Part shown: in pieces, positions 11,701 through 26,437 of the stretch
Layout: every line of letters begins with the position of its first letter
How positions within the stretch are numbered: position 1 is the first letter of the stretch
Assembly (NCBI RefSeq): GCF_933775445.1
Contig: NW_026089419.1
Span: 186,001 to 250,000, forward strand
DNA: 64,000 nucleotides
Source of the DNA: Argentina anserina
Taxonomy: Eukaryota; Streptophyta; Magnoliopsida; Rosales; Rosaceae
Direction: 5' to 3'
Translations under genes and position numbers: made by a program
The notes under the pieces: generated by a model
Databases searched by the model: none
What the model saw: only the letters and a program-made list of their open reading frames with translations
Told to the model about the DNA's origin: nothing

Positions 11701-14700
11701 AAACTCGCATCAGAAGCCTTACAGAAAGATACTCAAACGAGAAATGAAAAGATACACAATTGGAATAGTAAAGATACGCAAACGATGTAAAGATACACAA
11801 TTGGAATAGTAAAGATACGCAAACGATGTAAAGATACTCAGTTTGAAAGAAACACACTCCCACACTTGCAAAACTCTCAAATACAATAGAAACTCGCATC
11901 AGAAGCCTTACAGAAAGATACTCAAACGAGAAATGAAAAGATACACAATTGGAATAGTAAAGATACGCAAACGATGTAAAGATACACAATTGGAATAGTA
12001 AAGATACGCAAACGATGTAAAGATACTCAGTTTGAAAGAAACACACTCCCACACTTGCAAAACTCTCAAATACAATAGAAACTCGCATCAGAAGCCTTAC
12101 AGAAAGATACTCAAACGAGAAATGAAAAGATACACAATTGGAATAGTAAAGATACGCAAACGATGTAAAGATACTCAGTTTGAAAGAAACACACTCCCAC
12201 ACTTGCAAAACTCTCAAATACAATAGAAACTCGCATCAGAAGCCTTACAGAAAGATACTCAAACGAGAAATGAAAAGATACACAATTGGAATAGTAAAGA
12301 TACGCAAACGATGTAAAGATACACAATTGGAATAGTAAAGATACGCAAACGATGTAAAGATACTCAGTTTGAAAGAAACACACTCCCACACTTGCAAAAC
12401 TCTCAAATTCAATAGAAACTCGCAACTGAAAGCCTTACAGAAAGATACTCAAACGAGAAATGAAAAGATACACAATTGGAATAGTAAAGATACGCAAACG
12501 ATGTAAAGATACACAATTGGAATAGTAAAGATACGCAAACGATGTAAAAATACTCAGTTTGAAAGAAACACACTCCCACACTTGCAAAACTCTCAAATAC
12601 AATAGAAACTCGCATCAGAAGCCTTACAGAAAGATACTCAAACGAGAACTGAAAAGATACACAATTGGAATAGTAAAGATACGCAAACGATGTAAAGATA
12701 CACAATTGAAATAGTAAAGATACTCAGTTTGAAAGAAACACACTCCCACACTTGCAAAACTCTCAAATACAATAGAAACTCGCATCAGAAGCCTTACAGA
12801 AAGATACTCAAACGAGAAATGAAAAGATACACAATTGGAATAGTAAAGATACGCAAACGATGTAAAGATACACAATTGGAATAGTAAAGATACGCAAACG
12901 ATGTAAAGATACTAAGTTTGAAAGAAACACACTCCCACACTTGCAAAACTCTCAAATACAATAGAAACTCGCATCAGAAGCCTTACAGAAAGATACTCAA
13001 ACGAGAAATGAAAAGATACACAATTGGAATAGTAAAGATACGCAAACGATGTAAAGATACTCAGTTTGAAAGAAACACACTCCCACACTTGCAAAACTCT
13101 CAAATACAATAGAAACTCGCATCAGAAGCCTTACAGAAAGATACTCAAACGAGAACTGAAAAGATACACAATTGGAATAGTAAAGATACGCAAACGATGT
13201 AAAGATACACAATTGAAATAGTAAAGATACTCAGTTTGAAAGAAACACACTCCCACACTTGCAAAACTCTCAAATACAATAGAAACTCGCATCAGAAGCC
13301 TTACAGAAAGATACTCAAACGAGAAATGAAAAGATACACAATTGGAATAGTAAAGATACGCAAACGATGTAAAGATACACAATTGGAATAGTAAAGATAC
13401 GCAAACGATGTAAAGATACTCAGTTTGAAAGAAACACACTCCCACACTTGCAAAACTCTCAAATACAATAGAAACTCGCATCAGAAGCCTTACAGAAAGA
13501 TACTCAAACGAGAAATGAAAAGATACACAATTGGAATAGTAAAGATACGCAAACGATGTAAAGATACACAATTGGAATAGTAAAGATACGCAAACGATGT
13601 AAAGATACTCAGTTTGAAAGAAACACACTCCCACACTTGCAAAACTCTCAAATACAATAGAAACTCGCATCAGAAGCCTTACAGAAAGATACTCAAATGA
13701 GAAATGAAAAGATACACAATTGGAATAGTAAAGATACGCAAACGATGTAAAGATACTCAGTTTGAAAGAAACACACTCCCACACTTGCAAAACTTTCAAA
13801 TACAATAGAAACTCGCATCAGAAGCCTTACAGAAAGATACTCAAACGAGAAATGAAAAGATACACAATTGGAATAGTAAAGATACGCAAACGATGTAAAG
13901 ATACACAATTGGAATAGTAAAGATACGCAAACGATGTAAAGATACTCAGTTTGAAAGAAACACACTCCCACACTTGCAAAACTCTCAAATACAATAGAAA
14001 CTCGCATCAGAAGCCTTACAGAAAGATACTCAAACGAGAAATGAAAAGATACACAATTGGAATAGTAAAGATACGCAAACGATGTAAAGATACTCAGTTT
14101 GAAAGAAACACACTCCCACACTTGCAAAACTTTCAAATACAATAGAAACTCGCATCAGAAGCCTTACAGAAAGATACTCAAACGAGAAATGAAAAGATAC
14201 ACAATTGGAATAGTAAAGATACGCAAACGATGTAAAGATACACAATTGGAATAGTAAAGATACGCAAACGATGTAAAGATACTAAGTTTGAAAGAAACAC
14301 ACTCCCACACTTGCAAAACTCTCAAATACAATAGAAACTCGCATCAGAAGCCTTATAGAAAGATACTCAAACGAGAAATGAAAAGATACACAATTGGAAT
14401 AGTAAAGATACGCAAACGATGTAAAGATACACAATTGGAATAGTAAAGATACGCAAACGATGTAAAGATACTCAGTTTGAAAGAAACACACTCCCACACT
14501 TGCAAAACTCTCAAATACAATAGAAACTCGCATCAGAAGCCTTACAGAAAGATACTCAAACGAGAAATGAAAAGATACACAATTGGAATAGTAAAGATAC
14601 GCAAACGATGTAAAGATACTCAGTTTGAAAGAAACACACTCCCACACTTGCAAAACTCTCAAATACAATAGAAACTCGCATCAGAAGCCTTACAGAAAGA

Positions 14701-15360
14701 TACTCAAACGAGAAATGAAAAGATACACAATTGGAATAGTAAAGATACGCAAACGATGTAAAGATACACAATTGGAATAGTAAAGATACGCAAACGATGT
14801 AAAGATACTCAGTTTGAAAGAAACACACTCCCACACTTGCAAAACTCTCAAATTCAATAGAAACTCGCAACTGAAAGATACTCAAACGAGAAATGAAAAG
14901 ATACACAATTGGAATAGTAAAGATACGCAAACGATGTAAAGATACACAATTCGAATAGTAAAGATACGCAAACGATGTAAAGATACTCAGTTTGAAAGAA
15001 ACACACTCCCACACTTGCAAAACTCTCAAATTCAATAGAAACTCGCATCAGAAAGCCTTACAGAAAGATACTCAAACGAGAAATGAAAAGATACACAATT
15101 GGAATAGTAAAGATACGCAAACGATGTAAAGATACACAATTGGAATAGTAAAGATACGCAAACGATGTAAAGATACTCAGTTTGAAAGAAACACACTCCC
15201 ACACTTGCAAAACTTTCAAATACAATAGAAACTCGCATCAGAAGCCTTACAGAAAGATACTCAAACGAGAAATGAAAAGATACACAATTGGAATAGTAAA
15301 GATACGCAAACGATGTAAAGATACACAATTGGAATAGTAAAGATACGCAAACGATGTAAA
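8780..15360. repeat. Large ~6.6 kb duplicated block, copy A
   Basis: About 37 monomers in a set order of 148, 170, 178, 189 and 190 bp forms recur at 16496-23265. The offset is 7716 bp up to about 12.2 kb and 7905 bp after it. Shared rare marks include GAAGGCTTAC, GATACTTAAACG with GGAATAGAAAAG, GTAAAAATACTC and the 178 bp deletion monomer. Marks private to this copy include GATATTCAAACG near 10171 and CCTTATAG near 14355. Confidence 0.85.
14804..14981. repeat. 178 bp monomer with 12 bp deletion, copy 1
   Basis: The 190 bp haplotype here lacks CCTTACAGAAAG. The deleted piece is bounded by a GAAAG direct repeat, so slippage between the two GAAAG copies explains it. The monomer also carries AATTCGAATAG, which creates a TTCGAA palindrome. 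Identical monomers occur at 22709-22886 and 25374-25551. Confidence 0.9.
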
Positions 15361-16495
15361 GATACTCAGTTTGAAAGAAACACACTCCCACACTTGCAAA
15401 ACTCTCAAATACAATAGAAACTCGCATCAGAAGCCTTACAGAAAGATACTCAAACGAGAAATGAAAAGATACACAATTGGAATAGTAAAGATACGCAAAC
15501 GATGTAAAGATACACAATTGGAATAGTAAAGATACGCAAACGATGTGAAGATACTCAGTTTGAAAGAAACACACTCCCACACTTGCAAAACTCTCAAATA
15601 CAATAGAAACTCGCATCAGAAGCCTTACAGAAATATACTCAAACGAGAAATGAAAAGATACACAATTGGAATAGTAAAGATACGCAAACGATGTAAAGAT
15701 ACACAATTGGAATAGTAAAGATACGCAAACGATGTAAAGATACTCAGTTTGAAAGAAACACACTCCCACACTTGCAAAACTCTCAAATACAATAGAAACT
15801 CGCATCAGAAGCCTTACAGAAAGATACTCAAACGAGAAATGAAAAGATACACAATTGGAATAGTAAAGATACGCAAACGATGTAAAGATACACAATTCGA
15901 ATAGTAAAGATACGCAAACGATGTAAAGATACTCAGTTTGAAAGAAACACACTCCCACACTTGCAAAACTCTCAAATTCAATAGAAACTCGCATCTGAAA
16001 GCCTTACAGAAAGATACTCAAACGAGAAATGAAAAGATACACAATTGGAATAGTAAAGATACGCAAACGATGTAAAGATACACAATTGGAATAGTAAAGA
16101 TACGCAAACGATGTAAAGATACTCAGTTTGAAAGAAACACACTCCCACACTTGCAAAACTTTCAAATACAATAGAAACTCGCATCAGAAGCCTTACAGAA
16201 AGATACTCAAACGAGAAATGAAAAGATACACAATTGGAATAGTAAAGATACGCAAACGATGTAAAGATACACAATTGGAATAGTAAAGATACGCAAACGA
16301 TGTAAAGATACTCAGTTTGAAAGAAACACACTCCCACACTTGCAAAACTTTCAAATACAATAGAAACTCGCATCAGAAGCCATACAGAAAGATACTTAAA
16401 CGAGAAATGAAAAGATACACAATTGGAATAGTAAAGATACGCAAACGATGTAAAGATACACAATTGGAATAGTAAAGATACGCAAACGATGTAAA
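15361..16495. repeat. Full-length monomers between the two large blocks
   Basis: Six monomers of 189 or 190 bp. Marks include GTGAAGATACTC near 15546, CAGAAATATACTC near 15631, an AATTCGAATAG variant near 15896 and GCCATACAG with GATACTTAAACG near 16379-16397. No short or 170 bp forms are present. Confidence 0.8.
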
Positions 16496-19400
16496 GATAC
16501 TCAGTTTGAAAGAAACACACTCCCACACTTGCAAAACTCTCAAATACAATAGAAACTCGCATCAGAAGCCTTACAGAAAGATACTCAAACGAGAAATGAA
16601 AAGATACACAATTGGAATAGTAAAGATACGCAAACGATGTAAAGATACACAATTGGAATAGTAAAGATACGCAAACGATGTAAAGATACTCAGTTTGAAA
16701 GAAACACACTCCCACACTTGCAAAACTCTCAAATACAATAGAAACTCGCATCAGAAGCCTTACAGAAAGATACTCAAACGAGAAATGAAAAGATACACAA
16801 TTGGAATAGTAAAGATACGCAAACGATGTAAAGATACACAATTGGAATAGTAAAGATACGCAAACGATGTAAAGATACTCAGTTTGAAAGAAACACACTC
16901 CCACACTTGCAAAACTCTCAAATACAATAGAAACTCGCATCAGAAGCCTTACAGAAAGATACTCAAACGAGAAATGAAAAGATACACAATTGGAATAGTA
17001 AAGATACGCAAACGATGTAAAGATACACAATTGGAATAGTAAAGATACGCAAACGATGTAAAGATACTCAGTTTGAAAGAAACACACTCCCACACTTGCA
17101 AAACTCTCAAATACAATAGAAACTCGCATCAGAAGCCTTACAGAAACATACTCAAACGAGAAATGAAAAGATACACAATTGGAATAGTAAAGATACGCAA
17201 ACGATGTAAAGATACACAATTGGAATAGTAAAGATACGCAAACGATGTAAAGATACTCAGTTTGAAAGAAACACACTCCCACACTTGCAAAACTCTCAAA
17301 TTCAATAGAAACTCGCAACTGAAAGCCTTACAGAAAGATACTCAAACGAGAAATGAAAAGATACACAATTGGAATAGTAAAGATACGCAAACGATGTAAA
17401 GATACACAATTGGAATAGTAAAGATACGCAAACGATGTAAAGATACTCAGTTTGAAAGAAACACACTCCCACACTTGCAAAACTCTCAAATACAATAGAA
17501 ACTCGCATCAGAAGCCTTACAGAAAGATACTCAAACGAGAACTGAAAAGATACACAATTGGAATAGTAAAGATACGCAAACGATGTAAAGATACACAATT
17601 GAAATAGTAAAGATACTCAGTTTGAAAGAAACACACTCCCACACTTGCAAAACTCTCAAATACAATAGAAACTCGCATCAGAAGCCTTACAGAAAGATAC
17701 TCAAACGAGAAATGAAAAGATACACAATTGGAATAGTAAAGATACGCAAACGATGTAAAGATACACAATTGGAATAGTAAAGATACGCAAACGATGTAAA
17801 GATACTCAGTTTGAAAGAAACACACTCCCACACTTGCAAAACTCTCAAATACAATAGAAACTCGCATCAGAAGCCTTACAGAAAGATACTCAAACGAGAA
17901 CTGAAAAGATACACAATTGGAATAGTAAAGATACGCAAACGATGTAAAGATACACAATTGAAATAGTAAAGATACTCAGTTTGAAAGAAACACACTCCCA
18001 CACTTGCAAAACTCTCAAATACAATAGAAACTCGCATCAGAAGCCTTACAGAAAGATACTCAAACGAGAAATGAAAAGATACACAATTGGAATAGTAAAG
18101 ATACGCAAACGATGTAAAGATACACAATTGGAATAGTAAAGATACGCAAACGATGTAAAGATACTCAGTTTGAAAGAAACACACTCCCACACTTGCAAAA
18201 CTCTCAAATACAATAGAAACTCGCATCAGAAGCCTTACAGAAAGATACTCAAACGAGAAATGAAAAGATACACAATTGGAATAGTAAAGATACGCAAACG
18301 ATGTAAAGATACACAATTGGAATAGTAAAGATACGCAAACGATGTGAAGATACTCAGTTTGAAAGAAACACACTCCCACACTTGCAAAACTCTCAAATAC
18401 AATAGAAACTCGCATCAGAAGGCTTACAGAAAGATACTCAAACGAGAAATGAAAAGATACACAATTGGAATAGTAAAGATACGCAAACGATGTAAAGATA
18501 CTCAGTTTGAAAGAAACACACTCCCACACTTGCAAAACTTTCAAATACAATAGAAACTCGCATCAGAAGCCTTACAGAAAGATACTCAAACGAGAAATGA
18601 AAAGATACACAATTGGAATAGTAAAGATACGCAAACGATGTAAAGATACACAATTGGAATAGTAAAGATACGCAAACGATGTAAAGATACTCAGTTTGAA
18701 AGAAACACACTCCCACACTTGCAAAACTCTCAAATACAATAGAAACTCGCATCAGAAGCCTTACAGAAAGATACTCAAACGAGAAATGAAAAGATACACA
18801 ATTGGAATAGTAAAGATACGCAAACGATGTAAAGATACACAATTGGAATAGTAAAGATACGCAAACGATGTAAAGATACTCAGTTTGAAAGAAACACACT
18901 CCCACACTTGCAAAACTCTCAAATACAATAGAAACTCGCATCAGAAGCCTTACAGAAAGATACTTAAACGAGAAATGAAAAGATACACAATTGGAATAGA
19001 AAAGATACGCAAACGATGTAAAGATACTCAGTTTGAAAGAAACACACTCCCACACTTGCAAAACTCTCAAATACAATAGAAACTCGCATCAGAAGCCTTA
19101 CAGAAAGATACTCAAACGAGAAATGAAAAGATACACAATTGGAATAGTAAAGATACGCAAACGATGTAAAGATACACAATTGGAATAGTAAAGATACGCA
19201 AACGATGTAAAGATACTCAGTTTGAAAGAAACACACTCCCACACTTGCAAAACTCTCAAATACAATAGAAACTCGCATCAGAAGCCTTACAGAAAGATAC
19301 TCAAACGAGAAATGAAAAGATACACAATTGGAATAGTAAAGATACGCAAACGATGTAAAGATACTCAGTTTGAAAGAAACACACTCCCACACTTGCAAAA

Positions 19401-22400
19401 CTCTCAAATACAATAGAAACTCGCATCAGAAGCCTTACAGAAAGATACTCAAACGAGAAATGAAAAGATACACAATTGGAATAGTAAAGATACGCAAACG
19501 ATGTAAAGATACACAATTGGAATAGTAAAGATACGCAAACGATGTAAAGATACTCAGTTTGAAAGAAACACACTCCCACACTTGCAAAACTCTCAAATAC
19601 AATAGAAACTCGCATCAGAAGCCTTACAGAAAGATACTCAAACGAGAAATGAAAAGATACACAATTGGAATAGTAAAGATACGCAAACGATGTAAAGATA
19701 CACAATTGGAATAGTAAAGATACGCAAACGATGTAAAGATACTCAGTTTGAAAGAAACACACTCCCACACTTGCAAAACTCTCAAATACAATAGAAACTC
19801 GCATCAGAAGCCTTACAGAAAGATACTCAAACGAGAAATGAAAAGATACACAATTGGAATAGTAAAGATACGCAAACGATGTAAAGATACTCAGTTTGAA
19901 AGAAACACACTCCCACACTTGCAAAACTCTCAAATACAATAGAAACTCGCATCAGAAGCCTTACAGAAAGATACTCAAACGAGAAATGAAAAGATACACA
20001 ATTGGAATAGTAAAGATACGCAAACGATGTAAAGATACACAATTGGAATAGTAAAGATACGCAAACAATGTAAAGATACTCAGTTTGAAAGAAACACACT
20101 CCCACACTTGCAAAACTCTCAAATACAATAGAAACTCGCATCAGAAGCCTTACAGAAAGATACCCAAACGAGAAATGAAAAGATACACAATTGGAATAGT
20201 AAAGATACGCAAACGATGTAAAGATACACAATTGGAATAGTAAAGATACGCAAACGATGTAAAGATACTCAGTTTGAAAGAAACACACTCCCACACTTGC
20301 AAAACTCTCAAATTCAATAGAAACTCGCAACTGAAAGCCTTACAGAAAGATACTCAAACGAGAAATGAAAAGATACACAATTGGAATAGTAAAGATACGC
20401 AAACGATGTAAAGATACACAATTGGAATAGTAAAGATACGCAAACGATGTAAAAATACTCAGTTTGAAAGAAACACACTCCCACACTTGCAAAACTCTCA
20501 AATACAATAGAAACTCGCATCAGAAGCCTTACAGAAAGATACTCAAACGAGAACTGAAAAGATACACAATTGGAATAGTAAAGATACGCAAACGATGTAA
20601 AGATACACAATTGAAATAGTAAAGATACTCAGTTTGAAAGAAACACACTCCCACACTTGCAAAACTCTCAAATACAATAGAAACTCGCATCAGAAGCCTT
20701 ACAGAAAGATACTCAAACGAGAAATGAAAAGATACACAATTGGAATAGTAAAGATACGCAAACGATGTAAAGATACACAATTGGAATAGTAAAGATACGC
20801 AAACGATGTAAAGATACTAAGTTTGAAAGAAACACACTCCCACACTTGCAAAACTCTCAAATACAATAGAAACTCGCATCAGAAGCCTTACAGAAAGATA
20901 CTCAAACGAGAAATGAAAAGATACACAATTGGAATAGTAAAGATACGCAAACGATGTAAAGATACTCAGTTTGAAAGAAACACACTCCCACACTTGCAAA
21001 ACTCTCAAATACAATAGAAACTCGCATCAGAAGCCTTACAGAAAGATACTCAAACGAGAACTGAAAAGATACACAATTGGAATAGTAAAGATACGCAAAC
21101 GATGTAAAGATACACAATTGAAATAGTAAAGATACTCAGTTTGAAAGAAACACACTCCCACACTTGCAAAACTCTCAAATACAATAGAAACTCGCATCAG
21201 AAGCCTTACAGAAAGATACTCAAACGAGAAATGAAAAGATACACAATTGGAATAGTAAAGATACGCAAACGATGTAAAGATACACAATTGGAATAGTAAA
21301 GATACGCAAACGATGTAAAGATACTCAGTTTGAAAGAAACACACTCCCACACTTGCAAAACTCTCAAATACAATAGAAACTCGCATCAGAAGCCTTACAG
21401 AAAGATACTCAAACGAGAAATGAAAAGATACACAATTGGAATAGTAAAGATACGCAAACGATGTAAAGATACACAATTGGAATAGTAAAGATACGCAAAC
21501 GATGTAAAGATACTCAGTTTGAAAGAAACACACTCCCACACTTGCAAAACTCTCAAATACAATAGAAACTCGCATCAGAAGCCTTACAGAAAGATACTCA
21601 AATGAGAAATGAAAAGATACACAATTGGAATAGTAAAGATACGCAAACGATGTAAAGATACTCAGTTTGAAAGAAACACACTCCCACACTTGCAAAACTT
21701 TCAAATACAATAGAAACTCGCATCAGAAGCCTTACAGAAAGATACTCAAACGAGAAATGAAAAGATACACAATTGGAATAGTAAAGATACGCAAACGATG
21801 TAAAGATACACAATTGGAATAGTAAAGATACGCAAACGATGTAAAGATACTCAGTTTGAAAGAAACACACTCCCACACTTGCAAAACTCTCAAATACAAT
21901 AGAAACTCGCATCAGAAGCCTTACAGAAAGATACTCAAACGAGAAATGAAAAGATACACAATTGGAATAGTAAAGATACGCAAACGATGTAAAGATACTC
22001 AGTTTGAAAGAAACACACTCCCACACTTGCAAAACTTTCAAATACAATAGAAACTCGCATCAGAAGCCTTACAGAAAGATACTCAAACGAGAAATGAAAA
22101 GATACACAATTGGAATAGTAAAGATACGCAAACGATGTAAAGATACACAATTGGAATAGTAAAGATACGCAAACGATGTAAAGATACTAAGTTTGAAAGA
22201 AACACACTCCCACACTTGCAAAACTCTCAAATACAATAGAAACTCGCATCAGAAGCCTTACAGAAAGATACTCAAACGAGAAATGAAAAGATACACAATT
22301 GGAATAGTAAAGATACGCAAACGATGTAAAGATACACAATTGGAATAGTAAAGATACGCAAACGATGTAAAGATACTCAGTTTGAAAGAAACACACTCCC

Positions 22401-23265
22401 ACACTTGCAAAACTCTCAAATACAATAGAAACTCGCATCAGAAGCCTTACAGAAAGATACTCAAACGAGAAATGAAAAGATACACAATTGGAATAGTAAA
22501 GATACGCAAACGATGTAAAGATACTCAGTTTGAAAGAAACACACTCCCACACTTGCAAAACTCTCAAATACAATAGAAACTCGCATCAGAAGCCTTACAG
22601 AAAGATACTCAAACGAGAAATGAAAAGATACACAATTGGAATAGTAAAGATACGCAAACGATGTAAAGATACACAATTGGAATAGTAAAGATACGCAAAC
22701 GATGTAAAGATACTCAGTTTGAAAGAAACACACTCCCACACTTGCAAAACTCTCAAATTCAATAGAAACTCGCAACTGAAAGATACTCAAACGAGAAATG
22801 AAAAGATACACAATTGGAATAGTAAAGATACGCAAACGATGTAAAGATACACAATTCGAATAGTAAAGATACGCAAACGATGTAAAGATACTCAGTTTGA
22901 AAGAAACACACTCCCACACTTGCAAAACTCTCAAATTCAATAGAAACTCGCATCTGAAAGCCTTACAGAAAGATACTCAAACGAGAAATGAAAAGATACA
23001 CAATTGGAATAGTAAAGATACGCAAACGATGTAAAGATACACAATTGGAATAGTAAAGATACGCAAACGATGTAAAGATACTCAGTTTGAAAGAAACACA
23101 CTCCCACACTTGCAAAACTTTCAAATACAATAGAAACTCGCATCAGAAGCCTTACAGAAAGATACTCAAACGAGAAATGAAAAGATACACAATTGGAATA
23201 GTAAAGATACGCAAACGATGTAAAGATACACAATTGGAATAGTAAAGATACGCAAACGATGTAAA
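16496..23265. repeat. Large ~6.8 kb duplicated block, copy B
   Basis: This is the second copy of the block at 8780-15360, one 189 bp monomer longer. Copy A has one full-length monomer between its fourth short monomer and the following 190 bp monomer; copy B has two here (about 19886-20263), one with GCAAACAATG and the next with GATACCCAAACG. Otherwise the order of length classes is the same. Confidence 0.85.
22709..22886. repeat. 178 bp monomer with 12 bp deletion, copy 2
   Basis: Same 12 bp deletion and same linked AATTCGAATAG substitution as at 14804. Its position matches the register of the large duplicated block. Confidence 0.9.
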
Positions 23266-25373
23266 GATACTAAGTTTGAAAGAAACACACTCCCACACTT
23301 GCAAAACTCTCAAATACAATAGAAACTCGCATCAGAAGCCTTACAGAAAGATACTCAAACGAGAAATGAAAAGATACACAATTGGAATAGTAAAGATACG
23401 CAAACGATGTAAAGATACTCAGTTTGAAAGAAACACACTCCCACACTTGCAAAACTCTCAAATACAATAGAAACTCGCATCAGAAGCCTTACAGAAAGAT
23501 ACTCAAACGAGAAATGAAAAGATACACAATTGGAATAGTAAAGATACGCAAACGATGTAAAGATACACAATTGAAATAGTAAAGATACTCAGTTTGAAAG
23601 AAACACACTCCCACACTTGCAAAACTCTCAAATACAATAGAAACTCGCATCAGAAGCCTTACAGAAAGATACTCAAACGAGAAATGAAAAGATACACAAT
23701 TGGAATAGTAAAGATACGCAAACGATGTAAAGATACACAATTGGAATAGTAAAGATACGCAAACGATGTAAAGATACTCAGTTTGAAAGAAACACACTCC
23801 CACACTTGCAAAACTCTCAAATACAATAGAAACTCGCATCAGAAGCCTTACAGAAAGATACTCAAACGAGAAATGAAAAGATACACAATTGGAATAGTAA
23901 AGATACGCAAACGATGTAAAGATACACAATTGGAATAGTAAAGATACGCAAACGATGTAAAGATACTCAGTTTGAAAGAAACACACTCCCACACTTGCAA
24001 AACTCTCAAATACAATAGAAACTCGCATCAGAAGCCTTACAGAAAGATACTCAAACGAGAAATGAAAAGATACACAATTGGAATAGTAAAGATACGCAAA
24101 CGAAGTAAATATACTCAGTTTGAAAGAAACACACTCCCACACTTGCAAAACTCTCAAATACAATAGAAACTCGCATCAGAAGCCTTACAGAAAGATACTC
24201 AAACGAGAAATGAAAAGATACACAATTGGAATAGTAAAGATACGCAAACGATGTAAAGATACACAATTGGAATAGTAAAGATACGCAAACGATGTAAAGA
24301 TACTCAGTTTGAAAGAAACACACTCCCACACTTGCAAAACTCTCAAATACAATAGAAACTCGCATCAGAAGCCTTACAGAAAGATACTCAAACGAGAAAT
24401 GAAAAGATACACAATTGGAATAGTAAAGATACGCAAACGATGTAAAGATACTCAGTTTGAAACAAACACACTCCCACACTTGCAAAACTCTCAAATACAA
24501 TAGAAACTCGCATCAGAAGCCTTACAGAAAGATACTCAAACGAGAAATGAAAAGATACACAATTGGAATAGTAAAGATACGCAAACAATGTAAAGATACA
24601 CAATTGGAATAGTAAAGATACGCAAACGATGTAAAGATACTCAGTTTGAAAGAAACACACTCCCACACTTGCAAAACTCTCAAATTCAATAGAAACTCGC
24701 AACTGAAAGCCTTACAGAAAGATACTCAAACGAGAAATGAAAAGATACACAATTGGAATAGTAAAGATACGCAAACGATGTAAAGATACACAATTGGAAT
24801 AGTAAAGATACGCAAACGATGTAAAGATACTCAGTTTGAAAGAAACACACTCCCACACTTGCAAAACTCTCAAATACAATAGAAACTCGCATCAGAAGCC
24901 TTACAGAAAGATACTCAAACGAGAACTGAAAAGATACACAATTGGAATAGTAAAGATACGCAAACGATGTAAAGATACACAATTGAAATAGTAAAGATAC
25001 TCAGTTTGAAAGAAACACACTCCCACACTTGCAAAACTCTCAAATACAATAGAAACTCGCATCAGAAGCCTTACAGAAAGATACTCAAACGAGAAATGAA
25101 AAGATACACAATTGGAATAGTAAAGATACGCAAACGATGTAAAGATACACAATTGGAATAGTAAAGATACGCAAACGATGTAAAGATACTCAGTTTGAAA
25201 GAAACACACTCCCACACTTGCAAAACTCTCAAATACAATAGAAACTCGCATCAGAAGCCTTACAGAAAGATACTCAAACGAGAAATGAAAAGATACACAA
25301 TTGGAATAGTAAAGATACGCAAACGATGTAAAGATACACAATTGGAATAGTAAAGATACGCAAACGATGTAAA

Positions 25374-25551
25374 GATACTCAGTTTGAAAGAAACACACTC
25401 CCACACTTGCAAAACTCTCAAATTCAATAGAAACTCGCAACTGAAAGATACTCAAACGAGAAATGAAAAGATACACAATTGGAATAGTAAAGATACGCAA
25501 ACGATGTAAAGATACACAATTCGAATAGTAAAGATACGCAAACGATGTAAA
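25374..25551. repeat. 178 bp monomer with 12 bp deletion, copy 3
   Basis: Same deletion and linked substitution as copies 1 and 2, placed 2665 bp after copy 2 by the tandem higher-order repeat. The next monomer has a private GAAAGTAACACACTC near 25567. Confidence 0.9.
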
Positions 25552-26437
25552 GATACTCAGTTTGAAAGTAACACACTCCCACACTTGCAAAACTCTCAAA
25601 TTCAATAGAAACTCGCATCTGAAAGCCTTACAGAAAGATACTCAAACGAGAAATGAAAAGATACACAATTGGAATAGTAAAGATACGCAAACGATGTAAA
25701 GATACACAATTGGAATAGTAAAGATACGCAAACGATGTAAAGATACTCAGTTTGAAAGAAACACACTCCCACACTTGCAAAACTTTCAAATACAATAGAA
25801 ACTCGCATCAGAAGCCTTACAGAAAGATACTCAAACGAGAAATGAAAAGATACACAATTGGAATAGTAAAGATACGCAAACGATGTAAAGATACACAATT
25901 GGAATAGTAAAGATACGCAAACGATGTAAAGATACTAAGTTTGAAAGAAACACACTCCCACACTTGCAAAACTCTCAAATACAATAGAAACTCGCATCAG
26001 AAGCCTTACAGAAAGATACTCAAACGAGAAATGAAAAGATACACAATTGGAATAGTAAAGATACGCAAACGATGTAAAGATACTCAGTTTGAAAGAAACA
26101 CACTCCCACACTTGCAAAACTCTCAAATACAATAGAAACTCGCATCAGAAGCCTTACAGAAAGATACTCAAACGAGAACTGAAAAGATACACAATTGGAA
26201 TAGTAAAGATACGCAAACGATGTAAAGATACACAATTGAAATAGTAAAGATACTCAGTTTGAAAGAAACACACTCCCACACTTGCAAAACTCTCAAATAC
26301 AATAGAAACTCGCATCAGAAGCCTTACAGAAAGATACTCAAACGAGAAATGAAAAGATACACAATTGGAATAGTAAAGATACGCAAACGATGTAAAGATA
26401 CACAATTGGAATAGTAAAGATACGCAAACGATGTAAA

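Noticed and set aside
15978..17318. Repetitive hydrophobic minus-strand protein of up to 446 residues
   Set aside because: It exists only where 189 bp monomers run together. Monomers of 148, 149, 170, 178 and 190 bp shift the frame throughout the array, and no promoter, unique exon or conserved end is present.
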